Assembly: GCA_002421475.1 (NCBI GenBank)
Contig: DIJW01000130.1
Coordinates: 26,526-35,675 of the forward strand
Direction of reading: 5' to 3'
Origin: Thiomicrospira sp. UBA5634
GTDB lineage: Bacteria > Pseudomonadota > Gammaproteobacteria > Thiomicrospirales > Thiomicrospiraceae
Length of the DNA stretch: 9,150 nucleotides
Under the pieces are notes generated by a model. That model did no database searches. It was not told the DNA's origin and was given only the letters and a program-made list of their open reading frames with translations. The translations under genes were made by a program, and so were the position numbers. Below are positions 1-6,186 of this stretch, one piece after another (the first letter of the stretch is position 1; each line of letters starts with the position of its first letter).

Positions 1-287
1 AAATCTTTTTCCGGGGTCTGTTTGGCCAAATGAAAAAATGTCGCAATGTGGGTCTGGCACACACCGTTACAATTCAAATAACCAAAATAGAGATACAGAA
101 ACTCACCCTGAAAATCGACCAATTGTCGTTGTTCGCCTGCTGTGTTGGTTAGTTTAAAATCCGGTGCGGGTTTATTAACGACTAAGCCATAACTATGAAT
201 AGATGACCATAAACCAGGCAAAAACGGTAATCCGACCAGTAAAGCTATGAGAGCGCCAGCAATAAGATAAGTTTGCCGTTTTTGCAT
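1..287 (-). CDS. SCO1/SenC-like thioredoxin-fold protein, N-terminal part (cut by window edge)
   Basis: The reading frame starts at ATG 287 and stays open to the window edge, giving 95 residues with no stop seen. It begins with a short basic start (MQKRQ) and one hydrophobic segment at about residues 7-28, a membrane anchor or uncleaved signal. It continues with NKPAPDFKLTNTAGEQ at residues 38-53, the usual entry into a peroxiredoxin/SCO thioredoxin fold, and FGYLNCNGVCQTH at 68-80. The CxxxC pair C73/C77 is in the position of the copper-binding cysteines of SCO1/SenC proteins, which help load copper into cytochrome c oxidase. The family normally reads FGYTxCPDVCP, so the prolines are missing here. 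The distal conserved histidine lies outside the window. A weak GGA lies upstream of the start. The fold and CxxxC motif are seen; the copper-chaperone role is a family inference. Confidence 0.75.
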   Translation of the reverse strand, partial: MQKRQTYLIAGALIALLVGLPFLPGLWSSIHSYGLVVNKPAPDFKLTNTAGEQRQLVDFQGEFLYLYFGYLNCNGVCQTHIATFFHLAKQTPEKD

Positions 288-401
288 TAATAACCATCCA
301 GTCTGACCAATAAAAAAGTGCCAAGTGTTCAATTCATTATACAATAAATAAATTATTCCCTATGTTCGTTTTGAATTAAGTGATTAATTTTTAATGGAAA
401 T

Positions 402-425
402 ACCCTCACCAGACCTGGTGAGGGT
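402..425 (-). terminator. Hairpin terminator of the TonB receptor gene, built around the iterated palindrome
   Basis: The inverted repeat has two perfect 11-bp arms (402-412 and 415-425) with only AC between them. It lies 41 bases beyond the stop codon of the minus-strand receptor gene. Read on the minus strand the stem is followed by TATTTCC and then A/T-rich sequence, a poor but possible U-tract. The centre is a one-mismatch copy of the ACCAGGCCTGGT repeat. The symmetry is certain; terminator function is inferred from position. Confidence 0.6.
408..419. repeat. Iterated palindrome, near-perfect copy (centre changed)
   Basis: ACCAGACCTGGT differs from the repeat consensus ACCAGGCCTGGT at one central base. 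It is intergenic and extended on both sides into longer hairpin arms. Confidence 0.75.
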
Positions 426-465
426 TAAGACAAGATTCAGCTAACGAATTAGCAATTTAGTCCGA

Positions 466-2640
466 TTAAAACGCTAAATGTGCTGTCAGTTTGACATTTC
501 GACCCATGCCTTGCGCATAGCCTTTATAGGTATCTAAAAAGTCCCGGTAGGCGGTGTCGAACAGGTTATCTATTTGCAAAGCCAAATCTAACTGCCGTTT
601 ATCAATTTGCATTTCTCCATGATAAGCCAGGCTCCACAGCTGATATGCTTGTGTGGAAGCCGTGCCGAATGGCATGTCGTCATATTGGCTAAAGGCTTCA
701 TAGTCACCGGCCGATTTTCTTTCAGCAACGGCTTTCAGACCTAAACTCAAACGCTGGTTGTGCAAACGCTGGTTGTGCAAATTTGCCATTGGTGCTAATG
801 CATAATGCAGATTCAGTTTTACATTATTCGCCGGAATCAATGGCAAGTCCCGGTTGTTTGCTGTATCACGACCGGTTATCACTTCCAACGCCGTGTCCAA
901 CGACCAGGCCTGGTTGAAGCTATGACTTAATTGCCATTCCAGACCTTGAATCACACCATTGGTTTGTTCGGCTTGCATTTCGTCTAACATACTCTCAGGA
1001 TTTCCTGTCTGACCTTCCTCGTCAACTAAGCGCCCGGTTCGCTCAAGATAAATATAGTTATCAATGCTGTTTTGATACAGTGTAATATTCATCGCACTTT
1101 GCTCGGTTTGCCAGCGAATAGACATATCCGCGCTCAACGAAGTTTCGGCTTTTAAATCCGGATTGCCGCGTTGAAACGCATCTACACCACTGTGCGTGCC
1201 GCCGGCAAATAACTCAAATACACTCGGCGCACGGAAACCTTGACCGAAATTCGCCGCTAATGTCCATTGATCGTTTAACCGATAACTGGCACCTAATGCG
1301 CCGGTTAACACCCCGAATTCACGTTCATTATTCGTGGCGTCATAAATGCCCATTTCGGCCGGATTCCAAAAATGTTCGTTTTCAGCACCCAAGCCGGCTT
1401 TGATTTTGTGCAGGTCATAACGCGCGCCCCATTGCACCAACCAACGCTCGTAATCGGCTTCTTCAAACAGATAAACTGCCTGTCGTGTTTCTTTGGCGCT
1501 CGGTGCTAAATGTCCTGATTTTAAAGTCTGGGTTTTGTCCATTAACTCGACGCCGATTTCACCTTCAAACGGGCCGAATTTTGGATGCATTAAAGCGAGC
1601 TTAACGTCGTCACGTTGCACACGAAGGTCTAAATAATGCTCAGTGCCTTTGTCCTGCGCCATCGTTTCAAATGGCTCATCATGACTTTCTTCACGTGTGT
1701 TATAGGTACGAGTCCAGCTTGGTTTAAGTAACCAGGCCTGGTTAAGTGCTACTTCTGCCGTTAATTGGAGTTCATCATGCTGCATTTTCTGACCGGAACC
1801 TTCTAAGACAAAACCAGCCAACTCTTCATGCACCAATAAAAAGTTTTGTTTGCCTTGCCATTGGCTATAACGGGCTTCGACCTTTCCCCAATCGGCTTGA
1901 TAACCCATAGCGACTTGAGCGGCTTGATTTTCATAATTGGTAAAAGGAGTTTCGCCGGTGACAAGCGGTTTTGAACTGGCCGCATCGCCAGGAATAGGTT
2001 CACCGGCATCGCTGGTGTTTGGTGAACGGAAATTATCGCCTTCACGCTTAACCAAACCAAAGGTTAAACCCAATTTTTCTGACGCAATTCCGGCTTTAAC
2101 GCCGGCCATCCAGGCCTGGTTGTTAGACTGCAACTCGGTTGCCAATTCGCCTTGCTGATTAGTTTGCCCCGGTGCGGCATAGGGGATATTGGGCGAGGTT
2201 AAGCTGACCACTCCGCCGATGGCTTCGCCACCATACAATACACCTTGTGCGCCACGAATCACTTCCACTTGATCATATAAATAGGGATCTAAAGTGGGCG
2301 CATGACGTTCACCATAAGCTTGATAATCCAATGCGGCGCCGTTAGATAAAACTTTTGTACGATCCCCGGTTAAACCGCGAATCACCGGTTTACCTATTGC
2401 CGCACCGGTGGATTGATTATTAATACCGGGAATGGATTCCAGCATTGCGCCTAACGATGCATTATCTTGCGTCAGTTTTTCAGGCGCAGTCAAACTGTCG
2501 ACTTGAGTAGGCACTTCAAACGCCTGGTGCGGATGAATAGGTGAAGCAGAAATTACAATAGCCGATAAATCGGCTGCATAAACAGATGTATGCGCGGCCA
2601 ACGCCGCTAATACGGCTAAACGTAGCTTAGTGTGTTTCAC
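466..2640 (-). CDS. TonB-dependent outer-membrane receptor, ZnuD-like (probable metal uptake)
   Basis: This 724-residue protein is a complete TonB-dependent receptor. Residues 1-22 form a signal peptide, cleaved probably after VYA. A TonB-box-like stretch (LSAIVISAS) lies at about 25-33. The plug follows, with PVIRGLTGDRTKVL at 85-98, VEVIRGAQGVLYGG at 125-138 and the GGVV segment behind it. From about residue 165 it is a beta-barrel, with the conserved GFRAPSVFELFAGGTHSG near residue 470 and a terminal phenylalanine, the usual barrel-assembly signal. The plug sequence around ERHAPTLDPYLYDQVEVIRG is like the zinc receptor ZnuD of Neisseria. The neighbouring His-rich gene and Zur-like site also argue for a transition metal; copper is the main alternative. 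The start is GTG at 2640, chosen because AAGGAG lies six bases upstream. Three palindrome copies give NQAW three times in the protein. Receptor class is sure; substrate is inferred. Confidence 0.93.
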   Translation of the reverse strand: MKHTKLRLAVLAALAAHTSVYAADLSAIVISASPIHPHQAFEVPTQVDSLTAPEKLTQDNASLGAMLESIPGINNQSTGAAIGKPVIRGLTGDRTKVLSNGAALDYQAYGERHAPTLDPYLYDQVEVIRGAQGVLYGGEAIGGVVSLTSPNIPYAAPGQTNQQGELATELQSNNQAWMAGVKAGIASEKLGLTFGLVKREGDNFRSPNTSDAGEPIPGDAASSKPLVTGETPFTNYENQAAQVAMGYQADWGKVEARYSQWQGKQNFLLVHEELAGFVLEGSGQKMQHDELQLTAEVALNQAWLLKPSWTRTYNTREESHDEPFETMAQDKGTEHYLDLRVQRDDVKLALMHPKFGPFEGEIGVELMDKTQTLKSGHLAPSAKETRQAVYLFEEADYERWLVQWGARYDLHKIKAGLGAENEHFWNPAEMGIYDATNNEREFGVLTGALGASYRLNDQWTLAANFGQGFRAPSVFELFAGGTHSGVDAFQRGNPDLKAETSLSADMSIRWQTEQSAMNITLYQNSIDNYIYLERTGRLVDEEGQTGNPESMLDEMQAEQTNGVIQGLEWQLSHSFNQAWSLDTALEVITGRDTANNRDLPLIPANNVKLNLHYALAPMANLHNQRLHNQRLSLGLKAVAERKSAGDYEAFSQYDDMPFGTASTQAYQLWSLAYHGEMQIDKRQLDLALQIDNLFDTAYRDFLDTYKGYAQGMGRNVKLTAHLAF
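748..777. repeat. 15-bp perfect tandem duplication inside the receptor gene
   Basis: Two identical 15-bp units (CAAACGCTGGTTGTG) lie head to tail and the next four bases start a third. The repeat is in frame and duplicates five residues, LHNQR-LHNQR, at about residues 622-631 of the receptor, in the barrel and probably in a loop or turn. Confidence 0.9.
903..914. repeat. Iterated palindrome ACCAGGCCTGGT, copy in TonB receptor gene
   Basis: Perfect 12-bp palindrome. On the coding (minus) strand it is read as FNQAWSL, with the CAG GCC TGG frame. Confidence 0.9.
1729..1744. repeat. Iterated palindrome, copy extended to 16 bp
   Basis: The perfect 12-mer at 1731-1742 is extended by two complementary bases on each side (TAACCAGGCCTGGTTA). 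It is inside the receptor gene and read as LNQAWLL. Confidence 0.9.
2109..2120. repeat. Iterated palindrome, copy with one edge base changed
   Basis: TCCAGGCCTGGT keeps the 10-bp palindromic core CCAGGCCTGG (2110-2119) and loses only the outer A. It is read as NNQAWMA in the receptor, in the same frame as the other two copies in this gene. Confidence 0.8.
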
Positions 2641-2676
2641 GTGAAACTCCTTATTTTGTTAAATACTTAAATGTGT

Positions 2677-3033
2677 TTAAACAAAATAAGACGGTGGCGC
2701 ACGCCCCCAAAAGGAAGGATAAAAATGAACAGAAACCAGTGCGTCAGCAACCGACACCAGGCCTGGTGTTACCACGCCAACTGTTTCAAACGATAACTTA
2801 GCACTGATATTAAAGGCGTGATGGGTGACTTTATCCCACAGATCACACAACCAAACATCCACTGAACCTGCGGTTTGAGTCTGGTGATGAACATGGTCAT
2901 GCTGCGTTATGTCGTGTAATTCAGACTCAACCGGTTGCGCATGAAACGGATGCACCGCATCATGCACCACCGCAATGGTCTGCATAACAAATACAGTTAA
3001 AAATAGACTAAGAATCAGCTGAATGGATTTCAT
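2677..3033 (-). CDS. Small histidine-rich exported protein, DUF2946-like
   Basis: This is a 118-residue protein with one N-terminal hydrophobic segment (MKSIQLILSLFLTVFVMQTI, residues 1-20), most likely a signal peptide, so it should act in the periplasm or at the membrane. It has 11 histidines, clustered at residues 24-50 (HDAVHPFH and HDHVHH), one cysteine (C63), and ends in WGRAPPSYFV, like the RAPP end of DUF2946 proteins. That family often lies beside metal-related TonB receptors; here the receptor follows 36 bases downstream on the same strand, so the two are probably one operon. A metal-binding or buffering role is inference. A longer frame reaches 3135, but its 34 extra residues would overlap the divergent gene and put a non-signal sequence in front of the signal peptide, so the ATG at 3033 is preferred. 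It has no clear ribosome-binding site. Confidence 0.8.
   Translation of the reverse strand: MKSIQLILSLFLTVFVMQTIAVVHDAVHPFHAQPVESELHDITQHDHVHHQTQTAGSVDVWLCDLWDKVTHHAFNISAKLSFETVGVVTPGLVSVADALVSVHFYPSFWGRAPPSYFV
2754..2769. repeat. Iterated palindrome, copy extended to 16 bp
   Basis: The perfect 12-mer at 2756-2767 is extended to ACACCAGGCCTGGTGT. It is inside the DUF2946-like gene and read on the minus strand as VTPGLV, a different frame from the receptor copies. Confidence 0.9.
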
Positions 3034-3035
3034 GC

Positions 3036-3060
3036 GGATTATTATAACGAATGCGCATTC
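3036..3060 (-). promoter_or_regulatory. Candidate Zur-type operator overlapping the promoter of the receptor unit
   Basis: The minus strand reads GTTATAATA (3040-3048), matching one half and the centre of the gammaproteobacterial Zur box, which is of the type GTTATAATATAAC with ATTTC-like flanks. Right beside it is a separate perfect 12-bp palindrome, GAATGCGCATTC (3049-3060). It sits directly before a His-rich protein and a ZnuD-like receptor, where zinc repression would be expected. The right half of the box matches poorly, so the assignment is tentative. Confidence 0.4.
3041..3046 (-). promoter_or_regulatory. -10 element (TATAAT) for the DUF2946-like gene
   Basis: A perfect TATAAT on the minus strand ends seven bases before the ATG at 3033. 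With normal spacing the transcript would start at or next to the A of the start codon, giving a leaderless mRNA. No good -35 is visible. Confidence 0.4.
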
Positions 3061-3107
3061 TAAAAACGGTATAACTAACACAACTAGCCCAGTAAGGCGG
3101 GACTGGG

Positions 3108-3113
3108 TATAAT
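3108..3113 (+). promoter_or_regulatory. -10 element (TATAAT) for the transglycosylase gene
   Basis: A perfect TATAAT ends seven bases before the ATG at 3121 and overlaps the upstream ATG at 3112. If active, transcription starts near 3120-3121 and only the second ATG is in the message. No good -35 is visible at the usual distance, so this rests on the -10 alone. Confidence 0.35.
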
Positions 3114-4260
3114 GTCTGGCATGAATAGACGCCAATTAATTAAACTCCTTTCTCTTGCGCCTTTATCCACTTTAATCGCCTGTACGCAGAATGAAGTGCG
3201 CCGCTCGATTGTTGCCGGACAAAACTTATCCAAAGGCGATGTCAAAAAAGCAATTACCTCGCAATTGCCCACGACCGGTATTCCACAGCTCGATTTATTG
3301 GTGCGTAAACAATTAGAAGATTTGGCTGATCGTTTGTTAAAAGAGTGGGGTGACGAACGGGTCGCCAGTCAAAAAGAATATGTGAAATACAGCGACCAAT
3401 ATCAAAGTCGGGCGATTATTAACTTTGAAAGCGGTGAAATTCGGGTGGAAACCCTTGATCCGAAAGATTCAAAAACCAAACTGGAACAAGCGATTATTTC
3501 GACCTTGTTAACGCCGGAAGACCCAAGCAAAGTTGATCTGTTAACCGACAAAGAAATTGCGACTAATGGTGAGCCGTTTTTGCATAATTTGGTGTTAGAC
3601 CACCAAGGTCAACCCATTCGATACGCCTGGCGTGCACAACAATACGCCAAACACTTGATGCAAACCGCTTATCAGCGTGATACATACAACAAAAAACCGC
3701 GCCATTTCGTTGTATTTCAAATGGTTAAAAACCATCAAACCGACTCAAAAAATAAATATGCCGCTTATGTGAATGAAAACACCCAGCGGTTTAAAGTTAA
3801 ACGCTCATTGGTATATGCCATTATGGAGGCGGAAAGCAGTTTTAACCCTTATGCGATCAGTCATATCCCGGCTTATGGTCTGATGCAAATTGTACCGAGT
3901 TCCGCAGGTCGTGACGCCCATCAATTGATTTATGGCCGTGATGGTACACCCACGAAGGATTATTTATTTATCGCTAAAAATAATATTCAAATGGGCACCG
4001 GCTATTTGTCGATTTTAAATGATCGTTATTTAGCGCGGGTCACTCATGCGCAATCGCGGGAATATTGTGTGATCGCCGGCTATAACACCGGCAGTGGTAA
4101 TGTCTTAAAAGCGTTTGACGCCAATCGGGATGCGGCGTTTGCACGTATCAATCGCATGACACCCAGCCAAGTTTACAATCAGTTAGTTGGTAACTTGCCT
4201 TATGAAGAAACCCGCCGTTATTTACAGAAGGTGACCCAATACCAACGTAAATACAGCTGA
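3112..4260 (+). CDS. mltC: Membrane-bound lytic murein transglycosylase, MltC-like lipoprotein
   Basis: It cleaves the MurNAc-GlcNAc bond of peptidoglycan, forming 1,6-anhydro-MurNAc, and acts from the inner face of the outer membrane. The N-terminus holds NRRQLIKLL and then a lipobox LIAC with lipidated C24; the next residue is Thr, not Asp, so outer-membrane sorting is expected. Residues about 88-205 match the N-terminal domain of E. coli MltC (YVKYSDQYQSRAIINF, EPFLHNLVLDHQGQPIR). The SLT domain runs from about 218 to 380: AIMEAESSFNPYAIS with catalytic E241, YGLMQI at 255-260, GYNTGSGN at 323-330, and the closing ETRRYLQKV. The length of 382 is near the E. coli protein. Two starts are possible, ATG 3112 and ATG 3121; an AAGGCGGG sequence at 3094-3101 favours the first, and an overlapping TATAAT favours the second. 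The twin arginine suggests possible Tat export, unusual for this family. Confidence 0.92.
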   Translation: MSGMNRRQLIKLLSLAPLSTLIACTQNEVRRSIVAGQNLSKGDVKKAITSQLPTTGIPQLDLLVRKQLEDLADRLLKEWGDERVASQKEYVKYSDQYQSRAIINFESGEIRVETLDPKDSKTKLEQAIISTLLTPEDPSKVDLLTDKEIATNGEPFLHNLVLDHQGQPIRYAWRAQQYAKHLMQTAYQRDTYNKKPRHFVVFQMVKNHQTDSKNKYAAYVNENTQRFKVKRSLVYAIMEAESSFNPYAISHIPAYGLMQIVPSSAGRDAHQLIYGRDGTPTKDYLFIAKNNIQMGTGYLSILNDRYLARVTHAQSREYCVIAGYNTGSGNVLKAFDANRDAAFARINRMTPSQVYNQLVGNLPYEETRRYLQKVTQYQRKYS

Positions 4261-4261
4261 T

Positions 4262-4275
4262 CACCAGGCCTGGTG
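4262..4275. repeat. Iterated palindrome filling the gap between two convergent genes
   Basis: CACCAGGCCTGGTG, a perfect 14-bp palindrome containing the 12-mer at 4263-4274, takes up all but one base of the 15-bp gap between the stop codons of the plus-strand transglycosylase and the minus-strand acyltransferase. It could act on both transcripts, but it has no loop and no T-tract, so a terminator role is unproven. Confidence 0.9.
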
Positions 4276-5499
4276 TTAAGCGCGACCGTGTCGATGAAAA
4301 GGCTTTTCGATCAACAGATGTAACACCATACTCAATAACCAACTCAAACTACTGCCGACCACAAAAATTAAACCGATTTGGGCATAACTAATGTGTTTTA
4401 TAGCTTCAATATCGGTCGTGCCCAACACCATGACAGCCGCAATTGCCAACATTGGAAAATGGAACAGATATAACGGAAAGACCATTTCGCTCCATGAGCG
4501 CCAAAAACGCGCACTTAGAAAGCGATTTAATCCTTGGATTGCCCCCTGCGCTAACGGTAATAACAACACTAAGATTAACAATGTGATGCCCACTGCAAAC
4601 AACGTGCGATGATAAGCCAGCCCCAAGCCATTCAACAACGGATACACCACTTCCACTTGGCGATGATCCGGAAACAACATACTCAACGCCATTAATATCC
4701 AACCGGTATGAAACAGGGATGTACGGTAACGTTGCAGAAATGATTGATGATTAACCCAAAGCCAAGCCGCCAAAACGCCCATAATTAATGGATCAAAACG
4801 TATCCAGGTTGGATAATACAGCGTATCAAGCAACAAATCAGGATGCGCTTGACCGGTTAAATAGGTCAAAATTGACACTTGATATAACGCCGGTTCCGAA
4901 AAAATAATCAGCGGTTTAAGTGCAAACGCCAACACTAAAATCGCCACTAAAACATACGGTAAAAACCGACCCGACAGTGCCAACAAAATCGGCAGCAATA
5001 AATAAAACTGCATTTCTATCGCCAACGACCAGCCCACTGGAATTAACTTATCCGCTTGCGGAAAATTGTTTTCCATAAAAAACAAATTCATTAATAAGGT
5101 AAACCAATCGCCTTTCCAAGCGGCAGCAGCATACAGTGTCAATGCCAACAAAAATAGCGGCAAAATCCGATATAACCGTTTACGATAAAATCGCCAGAAG
5201 TCGATAACATGGCCTTGTCGAGAAGAATTGAGTAAGGAGGTGGCTAACAAAAAACCGGAAATAACAAAAAAGCCATCGACCGCTTTATCAAAACTCAGCA
5301 TCACACCCAAGCCAAAAGGTAAGTTCATCACCAAGTCGGTAAACACCTGCTTCGGTAAAACAAAATGTGCGATATACAATGAATGAAAAGCCATTACCAT
5401 CAAAATAGCAATGGCGCGCAAGCCGTCAATAGCGGAATGCTGATGGTCGCTGGCACTTAATGCCTGTGAAAAGTCGGATTTGATTTGCCAAAAAGCCAC
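4276..5499 (-). CDS. Acyltransferase-3 family integral membrane O-acyltransferase (OafA/YrhL type)
   Basis: This 407-residue protein is a multi-pass membrane protein with about ten hydrophobic segments. The N-terminus carries DGLRAIAILMVMAFHS (25-40), with the R-x10-H pair R28/H39 that defines acyltransferase-3 enzymes. It then has DGFFVISGFLLATSLL (75-90), the basic FWRFYRKRLYRILP (101-114), VGWSLAIEMQFYLLLP (155-170), which corresponds to the family WSLxxExxFYL motif, and near the end PLYLFHFPM (342-350) and IEKPFHR (397-403). Such enzymes move acyl groups across the inner membrane onto surface sugars such as lipopolysaccharide or exopolysaccharide; the acceptor here cannot be told, and no sugar-synthesis genes are adjacent. 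The start is GTG at 5499, since no ATG comes before residue 34 and starting there would remove R28. Only a GGA is seen upstream as ribosome-binding site. Confidence 0.9.
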   Translation of the reverse strand: MAFWQIKSDFSQALSASDHQHSAIDGLRAIAILMVMAFHSLYIAHFVLPKQVFTDLVMNLPFGLGVMLSFDKAVDGFFVISGFLLATSLLNSSRQGHVIDFWRFYRKRLYRILPLFLLALTLYAAAAWKGDWFTLLMNLFFMENNFPQADKLIPVGWSLAIEMQFYLLLPILLALSGRFLPYVLVAILVLAFALKPLIIFSEPALYQVSILTYLTGQAHPDLLLDTLYYPTWIRFDPLIMGVLAAWLWVNHQSFLQRYRTSLFHTGWILMALSMLFPDHRQVEVVYPLLNGLGLAYHRTLFAVGITLLILVLLLPLAQGAIQGLNRFLSARFWRSWSEMVFPLYLFHFPMLAIAAVMVLGTTDIEAIKHISYAQIGLIFVVGSSLSWLLSMVLHLLIEKPFHRHGRA

Positions 5500-5598
5500 G
5501 GAAGGAATCCAGAGTTATAAGTGGCTGGATTTTATCAGGTTTTAAATGACCGGATTTATAAAATATAGATTTTGCAACACGACTGCATTTTGAACAAT

Positions 5599-5621
5599 GC
5601 ACAGCGCTGAAACGGCTGTGC
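5599..5621 (-). terminator. Possible terminator of the pirin/FMN-reductase operon
   Basis: Seven-base arms GCACAGC (5599-5605) and GCTGTGC (5615-5621) enclose a nine-base loop, 12 bases beyond the stop of the reductase gene. Read on the minus strand it is followed by ATTGTTC, a weak T-run. The location fits a terminator; the T-tract is poor. Confidence 0.45.
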
Positions 5622-5633
5622 TTTGGGATTAGA

Positions 5634-6170
5634 TTAACAATTCACTAACTCTTTTAATGCCTGCATTTGTTTTTGAATAATGTCTTTGGTCGCTTGGTCT
5701 GTCAGCTCACCTTGTGCATCAAACTTTTCAAACGCAGAACCCACCATCACTTCTGGGACACCCAATACTTTTGCATCCGGATAAATTAACATTTGACGCA
5801 ATTGATACTGTGCGCGTGCACCGCCTAAACCACTTGGACTGGCGCTCATCATAGCGGTCGCTTTACCTTTTAGCGGCGCATCCGGGTGAATAGATAACCA
5901 ATCAAGCGCAATTTTCATAATCGCGGTCACCGAATAGTTAAACTCCGGCGATGCCAAAACCAACGCATCTGCAGCTTTTAATGCCGCGGCTAACTCATTA
6001 ACCGCTTGCGGGAAGCCGGCTTCTAAGGTATCCGGATCTAACAATGGAATCCCTTCCAATGTTCGTACTTCCATACTGACACCTTGCGGCACTAACGCCG
6101 CCGCCGCACGCAATAAAGACGTATTCAATGAAGACTTACGTAAACTGCCACTAATTGCTAAAAATTTCAT
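5634..6170 (-). CDS. NADPH-dependent FMN reductase family flavoprotein (ChrR/YieF-like)
   Basis: This 178-residue cytosolic protein has a flavodoxin-like fold. Seen motifs are FLAISGSLRKSSLNTSLLRA (3-22), the phosphate-binding loop for FMN; ASPEFNYSVTAIMKIALDWLS (73-93), the flavin-binding segment with the typical PEYN-like Pro-Glu-Phe-Asn; and SASPSGLGGARAQYQLRQML (109-128). The family contains quinone, chromate and azo reductases that use NAD(P)H; the true substrate is unknown, and quinone reduction fits the pirin neighbour best. The start at 6170 is chosen because it begins directly at the fold (MKFLAISGS) and GAGGA lies ten bases upstream. An open frame to 6257 adds 29 residues, but these overlap the end of the pirin gene. 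The gap to pirin is 16 bases, so they are co-transcribed. Confidence 0.9.
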   Translation of the reverse strand: MKFLAISGSLRKSSLNTSLLRAAAALVPQGVSMEVRTLEGIPLLDPDTLEAGFPQAVNELAAALKAADALVLASPEFNYSVTAIMKIALDWLSIHPDAPLKGKATAMMSASPSGLGGARAQYQLRQMLIYPDAKVLGVPEVMVGSAFEKFDAQGELTDQATKDIIQKQMQALKELVNC

Positions 6171-6186
6171 CCTGGTATTTTCCTCA

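Noticed and set aside
212..217. Further palindrome half-sites such as ACCAGG at 212, CCAGG at 608, GCCTGGTG at 2522 and ACCTGGTG at 9110
   Set aside because: They have only one arm of about 5-7 bases, which is expected by chance, so they are not counted as copies.
1803..2158. Open frames inside the receptor gene on both strands
   Set aside because: They are other-frame readings of the receptor coding sequence and have no family-like features or ribosome-binding sites.
3034..3135. N-terminal extension of 34 residues on the DUF2946-like protein
   Set aside because: It overlaps the divergent transglycosylase start and its promoter, and would place a non-signal sequence before a good signal peptide that begins at 3033.
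4391..4702. Open frames within the acyltransferase gene
   Set aside because: They fully overlap a well-supported membrane protein gene and encode low-complexity, unrecognisable sequence.
5500..5633. Promoter of the acyltransferase gene
   Set aside because: Several A/T-rich -10-like words are seen on the minus strand, but none has a -35 at acceptable distance, so no promoter is called.
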